Shown: positions 23,567 through 34,090 of the stretch, piece by piece
How the letters are laid out: each line of letters opens with the position of its first letter
How positions within the stretch are numbered: position 1 is the stretch's first letter
Assembly (NCBI GenBank): GCA_028752905.1
Contig: JAQNBH010000008.1
Location: forward strand, 434,001 to 498,000
Source of the DNA: Cladorhizidae sp. MBARI D1340-BT2
Lineage: Eukaryota > Porifera > Demospongiae > Poecilosclerida > Cladorhizidae
Length of the DNA stretch: 64,000 nt
Direction: 5' to 3'
Made by a program: the position numbers and the translations under genes
Notes under the pieces: model-generated
Told to the model about the DNA's origin: nothing
Database searches by the model: none
What the model saw: only the letters and a program-made list of their open reading frames with translations

Positions 23567-24812
23567 ATGAGCTATCCCAGTCAAGAGCCTAACCTGCCAT
23601 CAGACTTATGGTACAGCCCATGTCCTCAAGCTGTACCTCCTTCTCTACCTTCTCTCGCTTCAGAACCACACTATATGCTGCCAGGAGAGCAATCGCCCCC
23701 TGGCCACTATAACACAGCCTCCTATGGTGCTCATCACAGTACTGTCAATCACAATCCTGGAGCTGCTGTATTCCCTCACTATATCAAGCAAGAACCTGGT
23801 ATTATCAGTGATCATGCCCTCCACCTCCACACTAGTAGCCTACCTCTATTTATCAAGCAAGAACCTGGTTTGTATGTTAATGACACCCACCCTCAGAACA
23901 GACTAAGTCTAGCCAACAGTAATTGCTCTCCACATGTCCAACATGCCTTTGTGCCCCCCAATGAAGGCCAGCATCACCCTGCACTTCACCACGTTCATCC
24001 TCATCAAGATGCTTCTCTGTACACTGGACTGTCACTATTGCATGCCACTATGCCTGGATCTGGCCCTTATGTTCATCATATGCCGTACGTCAAGCAAGAG
24101 CCTGGTCTGACTAACCACATATGTGTGCAGGCTAGAGAGGACCCAGGGAATCAATGTGAGGGAGCCACAGGTCCTCTACGCATCATGCAAGAGCCTAGAC
24201 TGCTACTAGACAGCGGTGAGGGAACCACAGGTCCTCTACGCATCATGCAAGAGCCTAGACTGCTACTAGACAGCGGTGAGGGTCCTCTACGCATCATGCA
24301 AGAGCCTAGACTGCTACTAGACAGCGGTGAGGGAGCTACAGGTCCTCTACGCATCATGCAAGAGCCTAGACTGCTACTAGACAGCAGTGAGGGAGCCACA
24401 GGTCCTCTACGCATCAAGCAAGAGCCTAGACTGCTACTAGACAGCGGTGAGGGAGCCACAGGTCCTCTACGCATCATGCAAGAGCCTAGACTGCTACTAG
24501 ACAGCAGTGAGGGAGCCACAGGTCCTCTACGCATCAAGCAAGAGCCTGGACTACTACTAGACAGCGGTGAGGGAGACACAGGTCTTCTACATGTCAAGCA
24601 AGAGCCTGGAATAGATGGCAGTGAGGGAGCCACAGCTCTTCATGTCAAACAAGAGCCGGGACTGCTAATAGATATCAAGCAAGAAGCTGGAACAGCCGAC
24701 TCCCTCCCTCTGCCCTCACTCACTGATCACTCTCTTACTCCCTTCCCTTCTAAGCCTATTAACTTCAACTTCATGGCAGATATAGAAGATATTGTTCAGC
24801 CTGCAAGCTCTG
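23567..24812 (+). CDS. NTHL1: NTHL1-fusion exon 1: SUMO-motif repeat domain
   Basis: The exon has 415 codons plus one base and donor ctctg|gtaaac. Three dispersed motifs (YIKQEPG, FIKQEPG, YVKQEPG) precede seven tandem units of type [20 protein letters not shown] (24168-24585). These are followed by HVKQEPG twice and DIKQEAG. Five of the seven units have Met in place of the acceptor Lys (atg for aag). A P/S/H-rich N-terminus precedes the motifs. Confidence 0.88.
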
Positions 24813-27800
24813 GTAAACTATACGCAATATTGAGGTCAATCTTACAGTTAATATCTTGCTTTATTTCCAGGGACATTAAATTTCCCCCCTTCAGAGATTA
24901 CTATTGACAGTTTAAAACACGAGTTAGCCGGCTACAAAGGGGCCTACGAGTGCTATTCTGTGGGTAGTCGGAACAGAGAGAAGGAAGTGGCGCCCATTAA
25001 GAAGGAAGAAGGAGATATTTGGGAGCCACCTCTCTGGAGGCAGCAATATGACAATATTCGCAGCATGAGGGCCAAGAGAGATGCTCCTGTGGACAAGTAT
25101 GGCTGCTTCATGAATGCTGAGCGAGATGTGACGCCTGAGGTGAGCAAATCTTGCTAGTGAACTTATCACTGTACTGCTAGTCAATGCTAAACCATGTTAA
25201 TTATTGATTGGCCAGCCACATCTGCTGATGCTGAATATACATGTATGTAGTAATGAGCATGTTGATTAATGGGAGTTTCTCTACATCTTGGGAAAAGTTT
25301 GTAGCATCATCATGTTCACTTGCATTGTTCAATGTAAAGCCACTGTGTTTAAAAGTATATAAGGAGACAGGCTTTGGGTAGGTATGTGGTGAACAAGATG
25401 TTGGCAACCTGAATACTCACTATTCCACATGGAATGATTATGATGACTCCTGGAATGTCAGGACCCGTCCTGATCTGCTCAATCCGAGAATAGGGGCACC
25501 TGGTTTACGCCCTGCAGGTGGCTCTATTGGCGGGCTGGGAGGGGGCGGGGGAGAGATGTACACTAGTTGTTAAGGATGATTGTATTATGCTGTTCAGGTT
25601 CGTCGGTACCAGGTGTTGGTGTCTCTGATGCTCTCTAGCCAGACTAAAGATGAAGTGGTCAGTAAAGCAATGGCCAAGCTGAAGGAGAATGGTCTTACCA
25701 TTACTAATGTCCTGGACACCCCGCAAGAGGAGATAGCACGCATGATCTTCCCTGTTGGCTTCTGGAATGTGGGTTACACTTAAATTCTCTCTGTCCGTCT
25801 AGCAGCCAGTTCCAGTGATCATTTCCTTTCCAGAAGAAAGCAGAGTACATCAAGAAGTCAACCAAGATTCTTCAGGACAAGTTCAGCAATGACATACCCA
25901 GCAGTGTGGAGGATTTGGTTAGTCAGCACATTGCAATGTTCTGCTTATGTTGTCTTGGATCTGTAATGAAGTTCTTCTTCACCCCCCACCCACCCTCAAG
26001 ATCTCTCTTCCCGGGATTGGCCCCAAGATGGCGCACTTGATTATGGACTTTGCCTGGGGGGAAGTGAGTGGCATAGCAGTAGACACACATGTGCACCGCA
26101 TCACTCACAGGGTAGGCTGGATGCCGAGGGAAGTGCGCAGTCCTGAAGAGGCCAGGAAGCTCCTGGAGAAGTGGTTTCCCAGGTAAGGGCTCAACAATAC
26201 CTCAAGTAGCATGGCAGGCCAAGTGTCCTAAGGATAACATTACAAGGTCTGGACTTGTTGATCAGATATTTCGTGCAGTTTGATTTGCAAACTGCACGAA
26301 ATATCTGATCAACAAGTCCAGACCTTGTAATGTTATCCTTAGGACACTTGGCCTGCCATGCAATATCACAGAAAAGTGCATATTCAGACAAAGCAGGGGG
26401 TCATAGAACATCATATTCATACAGTCAGACAAAGCAGGGGGGCATAGAGCATCATATTCATACAGTCAGACAAAGCAGGGGGGCATAGAGCATCATATTC
26501 ATACAGTCAGACAAAGCAGGGGGTCATAGAGCATCATATTCATACAGTCAGACAAAGCAGGGGGGCATAGAGCATCATATTCATACAGTCAGACAAAGCA
26601 GGGGGTCATAGAACATCATATTCATACAGTCAGACAAAGCAGGGGGGCATAGAGCATCATATTCATACAGTCAGACAAAGCAAGGGGGCATAGAGCATCA
26701 TATTCATACAGTCAGACAAAGCAAGGGGGCATAGAGCATCATATTCATACAGTCAGACAAAGCAGGGGGGCATAGAGCATCATATTCATACAGTCAGACA
26801 AAGCAGGGGGGCATAGAGCATCATATTCATACAGTCAGACAAAGCAGGGGGTCATAGAGCATCATATTCATACAGTCAGACAAAGCAGGGGGGCATAGAG
26901 CATCATATTCATACAGTCAGACAAAGCAGGGGGGCATAGAGCATCATATTCATACAGTCAGACAAAGCAGGGGGGCATAGAGCATCATATTCATACAGTC
27001 AGACAAAGCAGGGGGGCATAGACGCATCATATTCATACAGTCAGACAAAGCAGGGGGGCATAGAGCATCATATTCATACAGTCAGACAAAGCAGGGGGGC
27101 ATAGAGCATCATATTCATACAGTCAGACAAAGCAGGGGGGCATAGAGCATCATATTCATACAGTCAGACAAAGCAGGGGGTCATAGAGCATTATATTCAT
27201 ACAGTCAGACAAAGCAGGGGGTCATAGAGCATCATATTCATACAGTCAGACAAAGCAGGGGGTCATAGAGCATCATATTCATACAGTCAGACAAAGCAAG
27301 GGGGCATAGAGCATCATATTCATACAGTCAGACAAAGCAAGGGGGCATAGAGCATCATATTCATACAGGTCATGGGGTCATAGAGCGCAACATTTCTGAT
27401 ACCTACACGACTGCTGTACTTTTTCATATCCTTACTTGTCCCTCTGCCCCCTTGCTGGGGGCATGTTATCAAGTAGTGGCACGCTGTCAACTGAGAGTGT
27501 TGAGAGCATCTTGCTAGGCTAGGCCTCCATTTTGAGACTAGTCAAGTATATTGCAAGTGCCTGGAGTACACTAGCTCCTAGACACATGTGGACAAGTGTT
27601 GTTATTATTGATGTGTGTGTGTGTGTGTGTGTGTGACTCAGGTCAGAGTGGAGTGACCTGAACCTGCTGTGTGTTGGCTTCGGGCAGCAGATCTGCACTC
27701 CTGTAGGTCCCAAGTGCTCGGAGTGCATCAACAAGGATTTGTGTCCGTCTAGTTCGTGCGGTGTCTCTGCAGGTCTGCCTCTAGGACTGGGTATAGAGTT

Positions 27801-27876
27801 GTCCAGCAAATCCAAGGGGAAGCGGGGGTCAAAGTCCAGCACTGCCAAGAGCAAGAAAGTCAAAGTTCAAAGCTAG
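23567..27876 (+). CDS. NTHL1: NTHL1 (endonuclease III) with a long SUMO-motif-rich N-terminal extension, 6 exons
   Basis: This bifunctional DNA glycosylase/AP lyase removes oxidised pyrimidines in base excision repair, in nucleus and mitochondria. Exons are 23567-24812, 24871-25139, 25598-25768, 25834-25917, 26001-26182 and 27642-27876. Phases agree throughout and give 728 residues. The catalytic domain covers ~475-690. It includes [36 protein letters not shown], the helix-hairpin-helix [11 protein letters not shown] with catalytic Lys599, VDTHVHR with Asp618, and the iron-sulphur ligands Cys669, 676, 679 and 685 (C-x6-C-x2-C-x5-C). A basic tail (KSKKVKVQS) ends it. The human enzyme is ~310 residues. 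Residues 1-415 here are extra: low-complexity, with eight psi-K-Q-E SUMO motifs and a tandem 20-residue repeat. The ATG at 23567 is the first in frame; upstream codons in that frame lack ATG. Confidence 0.93.
24168..24585 (+). repeat. 60-bp coding tandem repeat in NTHL1-fusion exon 1
   Basis: Seven in-frame units of ggtcctctacgcatcatgca plus agagcctagactgctactag plus acagcggtgagggagccaca; one unit lacks 9 bases. The unit is a multiple of three, so length change keeps the frame. Confidence 0.92.
24871..25139 (+). CDS. NTHL1: NTHL1 exon 2 (start of conserved region)
   Basis: The acceptor is ttatttccag and the donor cctgag|gtgagc. The exon joins exon 1 in phase at a Gly codon and itself carries a further SUMO-like motif, PIKKEEGD, before the conserved [19 protein letters not shown]. 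This physically ties the repeat domain to the glycosylase. Confidence 0.92.
25382..25573 (+). CDS. Possible alternative terminal exon of the NTHL1-fusion gene
   Basis: After ttgggtag a frame in phase with exon 2 stays open for 63 codons to a TAA. It contains [20 protein letters not shown] and a Gly-rich end ([13 protein letters not shown]). Use of it would give a protein with the SUMO-motif domain but no catalytic domain. It could be chance or a relic; no family recognised. Confidence 0.25.
   Translation, partial: VCGEQDVGNLNTHYSTWNDYDDSWNVRTRPDLLNPRIGAPGLRPAGGSIGGLGGGGGEMYTSC
25598..25768 (+). CDS. NTHL1: NTHL1 exon 3
   Basis: The exon has 57 codons, phase 0/0, with [20 protein letters not shown] and MIFPVGFWN, both highly conserved in eukaryotic endonuclease III. 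Confidence 0.95.
25834..25917 (+). CDS. NTHL1: NTHL1 exon 4
   Basis: The exon has 28 codons ([17 protein letters not shown]...SSVEDL), acceptor ctttccag and donor gatttg|gttagt. Confidence 0.93.
26001..26182 (+). CDS. NTHL1: NTHL1 exon 5 (catalytic HhH and Asp)
   Basis: It encodes [18 protein letters not shown] and [11 protein letters not shown], holding the catalytic Lys and Asp. The donor is cccag|gtaagg. Confidence 0.96.
26209..26361. repeat. Perfect 74-bp inverted repeat (hairpin) in NTHL1 intron 5
   Basis: 26209-26282 and 26288-26361 are exact reverse complements separated by five bases (atttg). The left arm starts gcatggcaggccaagtgtcc. It carries no coding capacity, starts only 26 bases past the exon 5 donor, and directly abuts the 41-bp minisatellite. 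Confidence 0.95.
26380..27368. repeat. 41-bp minisatellite, ~24 copies
   Basis: Units of cagacaaagcaggggggcat plus agagcatcatattcatacagt, with gggg(g/t)cat variants. It fills most of NTHL1 intron 5. Confidence 0.96.
27612..27635. repeat. (TG)n microsatellite at NTHL1 exon 6 acceptor
   Basis: About 12 TG repeats lie immediately before the acceptor gactcag; they may serve as the polypyrimidine-like tract. Confidence 0.9.
27642..27876 (+). CDS. NTHL1: NTHL1 exon 6 (4Fe-4S cluster, C-terminus)
   Basis: The acceptor gtgactcag follows a (TG)n tract. The exon encodes [19 protein letters not shown] and the cluster cysteines, then a longer Ser/Lys tail than in vertebrates, ending at TAG 27874-27876. 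Confidence 0.95.
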
Positions 27877-28174
27877 CATACAGTCACTGAGCAATCATAG
27901 ACACAATATTCATTGCTTATTCAAGGCTACTTGACATTGTAGCAGCTAGCGTTCTATCCATTATTTCCTGGCAGTCAATAATACAGTACTTATTCCAAGC
28001 CACAGGGGGTGGGGGTGAGAAAATACTGATCCCTACAATAGCACGGACCCAAACCAACTACATACATCCATTCATTTCCAAGTGGCCAACCCCTAAAATG
28101 TACCCTCCTCTAAGCGAGAGATAGGTCCAAAACAGACGAGGTCGCTGGCGGGGGGTACATGTGCCGAGCAGACG
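27877..28174. other. Spacer / presumed 3' UTR of NTHL1 fusion gene
   Basis: No exon seen. No canonical AATAAA close to the stop; attcaaggc and AT-rich stretches follow. Confidence 0.4.
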
Positions 28175-28715
28175 CCAGGTTACTGTGTGTGATGTGCATG
28201 TACTGACACCAGGTTACTGTGTCTGATGTGCATGTACTGACACCAGGTTACTGTGTGTGATGTGTATGTACTGACACCAGGTTACTGTGTGTGATGTGCA
28301 TGTACTGACACCAGGTTACTGTGTGTGATGCATGTACTGACACCAGGTTACTGTGTGTGATGTGCATGTACTGACACCAGGTTACTGTGTGATGTGCATG
28401 TACTGACACCAGGTTACTGTGTGTGATGTGCATGTACTGACACCAGGTTACTGTGTGTGATGTGCATGTACTGACACCAGGTTACTGTGTCTGATGTGCA
28501 TGTACTGACACCAGGTTACTGTGTGATGTGCATGTACTGACACCAGGTTACTGTGTGTGATGTGCATGTACTGACACCAGGTTACTGTGTGTGATGTGCA
28601 TGTACTGACACCAGGTTACTGTGTGATGTGCATGTACTGACACCAGGTTACTGTGTGTGATGTGCATGTACTGACAGGTTACTGTGTGATGTGCATGTAC
28701 TGACACCAGGTTACT
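28175..28715. repeat. ~34-bp minisatellite, ~16 copies
   Basis: Units of gatgtgcatgtactgacacc plus aggttactgtgtgt, with 2-4 base length variants in the TG run. Confidence 0.95.
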
Positions 28716-30079
28716 ATGTCTGAGCACGTGTGTGGGTTATCATTTGGACTTGTTCCCATATTTGCGGTTAAGAATACACGGTTGGCAGTATCTTGTGCAT
28801 GGTGAGCACTAGAGCTATTGTGTGGCCAAGTGAAATGTGGACCTTCAAATATTGATAAGATATTTGTGAAGACAGAACTTGTATTCTAGGCATACTTGCT
28901 TGCTAGGATTTCCCTAGAAACAGTGTTCATACAAAAAAAATATCCTAGATTACATCACCATGAGGATTACATCACCATGAGGATTACATTGGCTGCTGCC
29001 CTAGCCTTAACTCGACCATTGCCCTGTCCCTAACCGAGGGCCTAATTCACATCTATACAGCATCGATATGATAATAATAGTTGGGATTGTGATGGGAGGA
29101 AGCAACCAAATGATAATGCTATTCGTTCAACATTCCTGTAAGCATCTACCAGATGTGTATATAATAGAATAATGTCCAAGAGGAAGAATGTGGTGTCGGT
29201 GATGTTGGCGAATGGCCTAGCCACAGGAAGACAACTTCTCGAGGCACTTGTCTGACATTGCAGTCAGAAGCACATCATCACAAATGCGAGAGATCAAGGA
29301 AGGGCAAGTCAATCATAGGACAGAGAACGTGAGATTGGCAAAGGCAAAAGTCAATCTCGCCCGAGAACAACAACAAATTATCAATGGAGAATCTAGACCC
29401 AATGACGTATCCCTCATTTTACAGGATAATAATATATATATATAATAATTATGGCTTTACAGTGACAATGAAGAGGACTATACATGAAGTGAACACCAAA
29501 AAACAAGGGGGAAAATATTGTGCTGTCAGTCTAGCACCAAGTACTGGTGCAGCTCGCTGTGTGCACTTCTTTTTGGTCCAAAGACTTTGTTTCTCCAATT
29601 ATCATGGTTCATTTGTGCTCGCGTCCATGTGGAATGCGCGTCTAATTGCACATGTACAATAAAATATCTCTCTACTGTTACTTGTTCGTTTTTTCAGCTA
29701 ATATGCTACACATAATATTGTTCCACTCGCTGCGCCTCTTCTTGCCACTTTTTCACACCCAGAAGACTAAGCCTCTGAACTTGGATTAAAACGATTTCAA
29801 GATCTTGTACTGTGTGCTTTTATTGGCGGCCAGTTGAGTGCACGTGAGACATGAAAAGGATGGTAAACTCCTCCCCCCCCTGGCCCTGACAGAAGACTGG
29901 TAAGGAACGACATCTCAATAATCAACTTGAAATTGTTTTCTCTCATCGTTTTGACTAGGTGCTGCTCTTGCCCAACATATTAACCTGAAAAAAGATGTCC
30001 AGTCAAGGGCTAATTTTGAAAAGGTGAAGGCGGTATTGGTGTGATCATTTTAACTAGTTTTCTGGTAGCTCCCGAAATC
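28716..30079. other. Gene-poor spacer
   Basis: Only short open frames (for example 29248-29445 plus) without recognisable similarity. Confidence 0.4.
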
Positions 30080-30240
30080 ATCAGGACATTGGACGTGGCA
30101 GGGTCAAAGGTTAGGTATTCCACCATCTGAAACAACTCGCACCTGTTTCAGAGGCTTGCCATAACCCTATGGCACAGAAACTCAACCTTCTGGATAAGCT
30201 GGCTTCCCACCCGAGCTCCTGATGTTGATAGGATCTAACA
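30080..30240 (+). pseudogene. Retroelement ORF tail fragment, decayed
   Basis: The segment gaaacaactcgcacctgttt followed by cagaggcttgccataac is a diverged copy of part of 31241-31500. Both would encode an ETTR-F-Q-R-type stretch (here frameshifted), so this is a second fragment of the same dispersed retroelement. Confidence 0.45.
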
Positions 30241-31237
30241 CAGTATTTACTTTGATGCATGCGTATTTTTACATACACAGTATGAATGTGATTATGGTGG
30301 TACGTTTCTTATATAGATGATAAAAACCTCCAGCACAGGGGCAGCTTATATAATATAATTAAGTGGTTCCCCTAGACCCACTAGGTACTTCATATATCCT
30401 CAATGACTGGCAGGTGGCTCTGAATCAAGGTATATATATTATAGTTAGGTACACACATCTGGAGGCAAGTTTCAGTCTTGTCTGACCTGGTCAGATAGTT
30501 TGAGAGGAATCTTACCCACAGACACAAAGGTCTATGCAGACATGGAATGGAGTAAGGCTGAGAACAACCATTATCCACATTTTTCTGTTCGTTATTAATA
30601 ACCAGGGTAAGTTTGTGGACCTAATTGACGCTCTCTGAGTACTGGAGAATGTCCAGTAAAAATATATATATGGAATCTAGAAAACTAAGAGATCGATTGA
30701 AATTGAATATCTGGGTCATTTTGCCTAATGTCCTAATTACATACTTCCAATTTCCAATACAATTATCCCTATCCATCCTTAAGAAGACCTCGCTACTTAG
30801 CAATATCCTGCACTCAGCAAATATTTACCGCCCACAAGTTCTACAATCGTCATCCCCAAACAAACTCCTTGTAACTCACTAGACTCATAATTTAATCATT
30901 AATTCAGGAGTTTCCCTTTCTTTTCTTCTCTAGTATATAGTCATTGTAATTAATTGTTTGTATGTACTTAGTGATGGCCTATCTCAAGACTCAACAGAAC
31001 ATCAATCTAGCTAGATCCTTGCGATTTTGTTCTCCACTGTCTGAGTCATTGTATTTCTTCACCCCCTCCGAGTCCTTTCCCAGCATCATATGATGTGCAC
31101 ATGTGCCCGTTGTACTATGTATTGGATAGACATGAAGTGCTAGGTGCAAACTAGACATCGTCAGGTGAAAAATTTGTATACGCGCTTGTCTGTATGCACA
31201 TGCCCAGTCACCCAGGGTCACCCAGGGTCAAGATCTC
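30241..31237. other. Gene-poor AT-rich spacer
   Basis: No gene recognised; the frame at 30625-30882 (plus) lacks splice context and similarity. gtcacccaggg is tandemly duplicated at ~31206. Confidence 0.4.
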
Positions 31238-31240
31238 TGT

Positions 31241-31459
31241 GTGGGCCCAGAGAGGAAAATAACTGTCCATGCCGAGACCTGTCATTCAGTTGGTCTGTCC
31301 TTCACCCCAATGTTAGTTGAATCCCTGGGAGGCTGGAGGGATGAGGCTACCGCAGTCATCAGGATTGAACGGCGGCGGGGTCAGAGGCTTGGCATTCCAC
31401 CAGCTGAAACAACTAGGCACGTGTTTCAGAGGTTTGCCATAACTCATCTCTCAGGATGA
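31241..31459 (+). pseudogene. C-terminal fragment of a retrotransposon polyprotein
   Basis: The 72-codon frame includes VGLSFTPMLVESLGGWRDEA and GQRLGIPPAETTRHVFQRFA. From memory this resembles the ...ESLGGW...HLFQRLAI... tail found downstream of retrotransposon sequences in many marine invertebrate genomes. No reverse transcriptase core is attached, so it is a truncated remnant. Family assignment is by recollection only. Confidence 0.5.
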
Positions 31460-31499
31460 GCCAGCTCACCACCCGAGCCCGTAGTGCCGATGGGATCAG

Positions 31500-31934
31500 C
31501 TAACTTTGATATATGTTGGTGAAAATTCCTACCAGCATTGGAAAATCGCGTGCGACAACTTTGACCACATAAAATTAATAAAAGTCACTCCACATGGATA
31601 GCTATATAATTATGTCTGTCTGTGTATGGAGGAGTGTGTTTAGAGGCTACTGGATGCACACCAGCTTCAAAGCACTCGCAATAGAGAGTGGACATCTCTA
31701 ATGCGATTATGTAAAATATCATTTGGACCACTAACATCATTTAGTCAGATAACGGGGCTGGCTATATACAAGGTAAATTTGTCAGTAGCACTGGTAGGAA
31801 AAATATTGGGAGTTATGGGAAGGTCAGCTGACACAGGTGCTGTCAGAGGGGCAAACTGCTGGCAGTTGGAGGTGTGGTTCCTGAACTCCACTCCAATCTT
31901 GTTCCACAACACAACTCCTCATCAATCGAATATC
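31500..31934. other. Spacer, nothing recognised
   Basis: Unique sequence with no supported exon. Confidence 0.4.
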
Positions 31935-32481
31935 ATTATAATGGATATCATTACATTACAATGAGTGGCGTTACAATGAGTGGCATTACAATGAGGGGCA
32001 TTACATTACAATGAGGGGCATTACAATGAGGGGCATTACAATGAGGGGCATTACAATGAGTGGCATTACAATGAGGGGCATTACAATGAGGGGCATTACA
32101 ATGAGGGGCATTACATGAGTGGCATTACAATGAGGGGCATTACAATGAGGGGCATTACAATGAGTGGCATTACACATTACAATGAGGGGCATTACAATGA
32201 GGGGCATTACAATGAGTGGCATTACAATGAGGGGCATTACAATGAGTGGCATTACAATGAGGGGAGGGGCATTGGCATTACAATGAGTGGCATTACAATG
32301 AGGGGCATTACAATGAGGGGCATTACAATGAGTGGCATTACAATGAGGGGCATTACAATGAGGGGCATTACAATGAGGGGCATTACAATGAGTGGCATTA
32401 CAATGAGTGGCGTTACAATGAGTGGCATTACAATGAGTGGCATTACAATGAGTGGCATTACAATGAGTGGCATTACAATGA
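31935..32481. repeat. 15-bp minisatellite, ~36 copies
   Basis: Units attacaatgagtggc and attacaatgaggggc intermixed. The multiple-of-three length makes long spurious frames on both strands. Confidence 0.96.
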
Positions 32482-32690
32482 ACTACCATTTTGATCACTA
32501 TGCTAACAGATGCAGTACATATGAAATAAATACTTGCAACACTACATAATTATAATTATATGCATGATATATGCACACTTTTATAATGGATCTACATACA
32601 TAAGCAGCCAATTGGGAGAATATGCCAACACCTTCTGAACAAGACTTTGGCATTGTTGTTGGCCCTTAATAGTGGGGAACCAATAGGATG

Positions 32691-32865
32691 ATGACATGTG
32701 AGGTGATGACATGTGGGCTGATGACATGTGGGCTGATGACATGTGGGGTGATGACATGTGGGGTGATGACATGTGGGCTGATGACATGTGGGGTGATGAC
32801 ATGTGGGCTGATGACATGTGGGCTGATGACATGTGGTGGGCTGATGACATGTGGGGTGATGACAC
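32691..32865. repeat. 15-bp minisatellite, ~12 copies
   Basis: Units gatgacatgtgggct and gatgacatgtggggt. Confidence 0.95.
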
Positions 32866-33284
32866 GACATCGACACAAGCACACACAAACATAACAGGCC
32901 ATGAGATAATATGAGTTCATACTTAATTAACAAATCCATTCATCTATGTTTCACACTATCCCTGTTAGGGCTGGGGCCTAACAATATACTGAGTTAAAAG
33001 ATGGATAATGACAACCAGAAAATAATTATCCAATGTTGATAAATTGATCAACAAATCTAGATCACACAACCCTAATGGAATTTGACACAATTATAAAATA
33101 TTTCGAGTGATCTTGTAGATCTGCAAGATGAGTCCATAAGAGGGAAATGGAGTTTACTAAGTGGTTGATTGGTTAGCTTAGCTTATTATTTCTGCAGAGC
33201 ATATTTTTGTATTCCAACGGAGTTGAAGTCAAAGATTTACATTAATATATAATGTATATAGCAGATAATAACGAATACGACACC
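32866..33284. other. AT-rich spacer
   Basis: No supported feature; it borders the hAT remnant and may include its decayed terminus. Confidence 0.4.
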
Positions 33285-34090
33285 TATGTCATGTGCTTGA
33301 AGCCAGAGCAGTTGAGATGGAATCGCCTGTAATTACGTTCTACACTAATAAAATCAATAAATTCTTCTCTCATTTGTTTTTCAGCATCAACCAATCGTAT
33401 CATTATTGAAATCTGCTCCAAATTAGCACAATCTGTCACCTCATCTGCTAATATTGTGGAATACTTTGCAGCTTTTATTTCTTATTCCGGATTGTGCTAT
33501 ATACACACTATGAAGACAATTTCATTTTGGATGGTGGTAGACATTGCATTTCCAGGTGAATTTTCCAGATGTATGCACAGCACCTCATCTGTCTTACCTC
33601 TAAATGGCAATAAAGTTTCCTTTATTATCAAACTCAGTTTCTGTAAAATCATCTCTATGACCTTGAACTCTATGACCTTGAAAATAAAGACCTTGCATTG
33701 CAAACACATTCCAACAGTGACTTGACCACCATTGTATTTCAAGCCACTTGCTCATGTTGCTTGCTGAGCATGCAAGCAACATTCGGGGTTTGGTGCAGCA
33801 GAACACGAACCTCTGAAAGCAACCATTCTTGTCATTGAGTCATGATGGTATTGATGATCTTCATGGCTAAGATAAGCTGAAGAGTGCTTAATCCAGGCCT
33901 AAAAAGCTTTGTTACAAAGATCCCTAACTTGTTCTGCCTAATGTCGCTAGGAGCAAACAAAGCACAAGCTTTAGAGTAGACACCATCTTGAGAAATGCTG
34001 TAATGCAACCATGGATGTCACCTAACCCACTCAGCTTTAAAGCGACGATTGATGCCATAAAAATTCCTAGCAGGATAATTATATGAAAAA
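33285..34090 (-). pseudogene. hAT-type transposase (ZMYM1/TTF-finger class) pseudogene, N-terminal half
   Basis: Reading the minus strand from ~34090 down, several frames carry family-like stretches in the expected order: HPWLHYSISQDGVYSKACAL, then GHRDDFTETEFDNKGNFIAI, then LENSPGNAMSTTIQNEIV, then YSTILADEVTDCANLEQISI and FRRFHLNCSGF-like text. Stops and frameshifts lie between them. This is the TTF-zinc-finger plus catalytic-start order of hAT domesticated/transposon proteins. It is inactive and lacks its C-terminal half. Confidence 0.65.

Noticed and set aside
24151..24633. 160-codon antisense frame over the KQEPG repeat
   Set aside because: It is the reverse of a 60-bp coding repeat; the sense frame has proper exons and phases.
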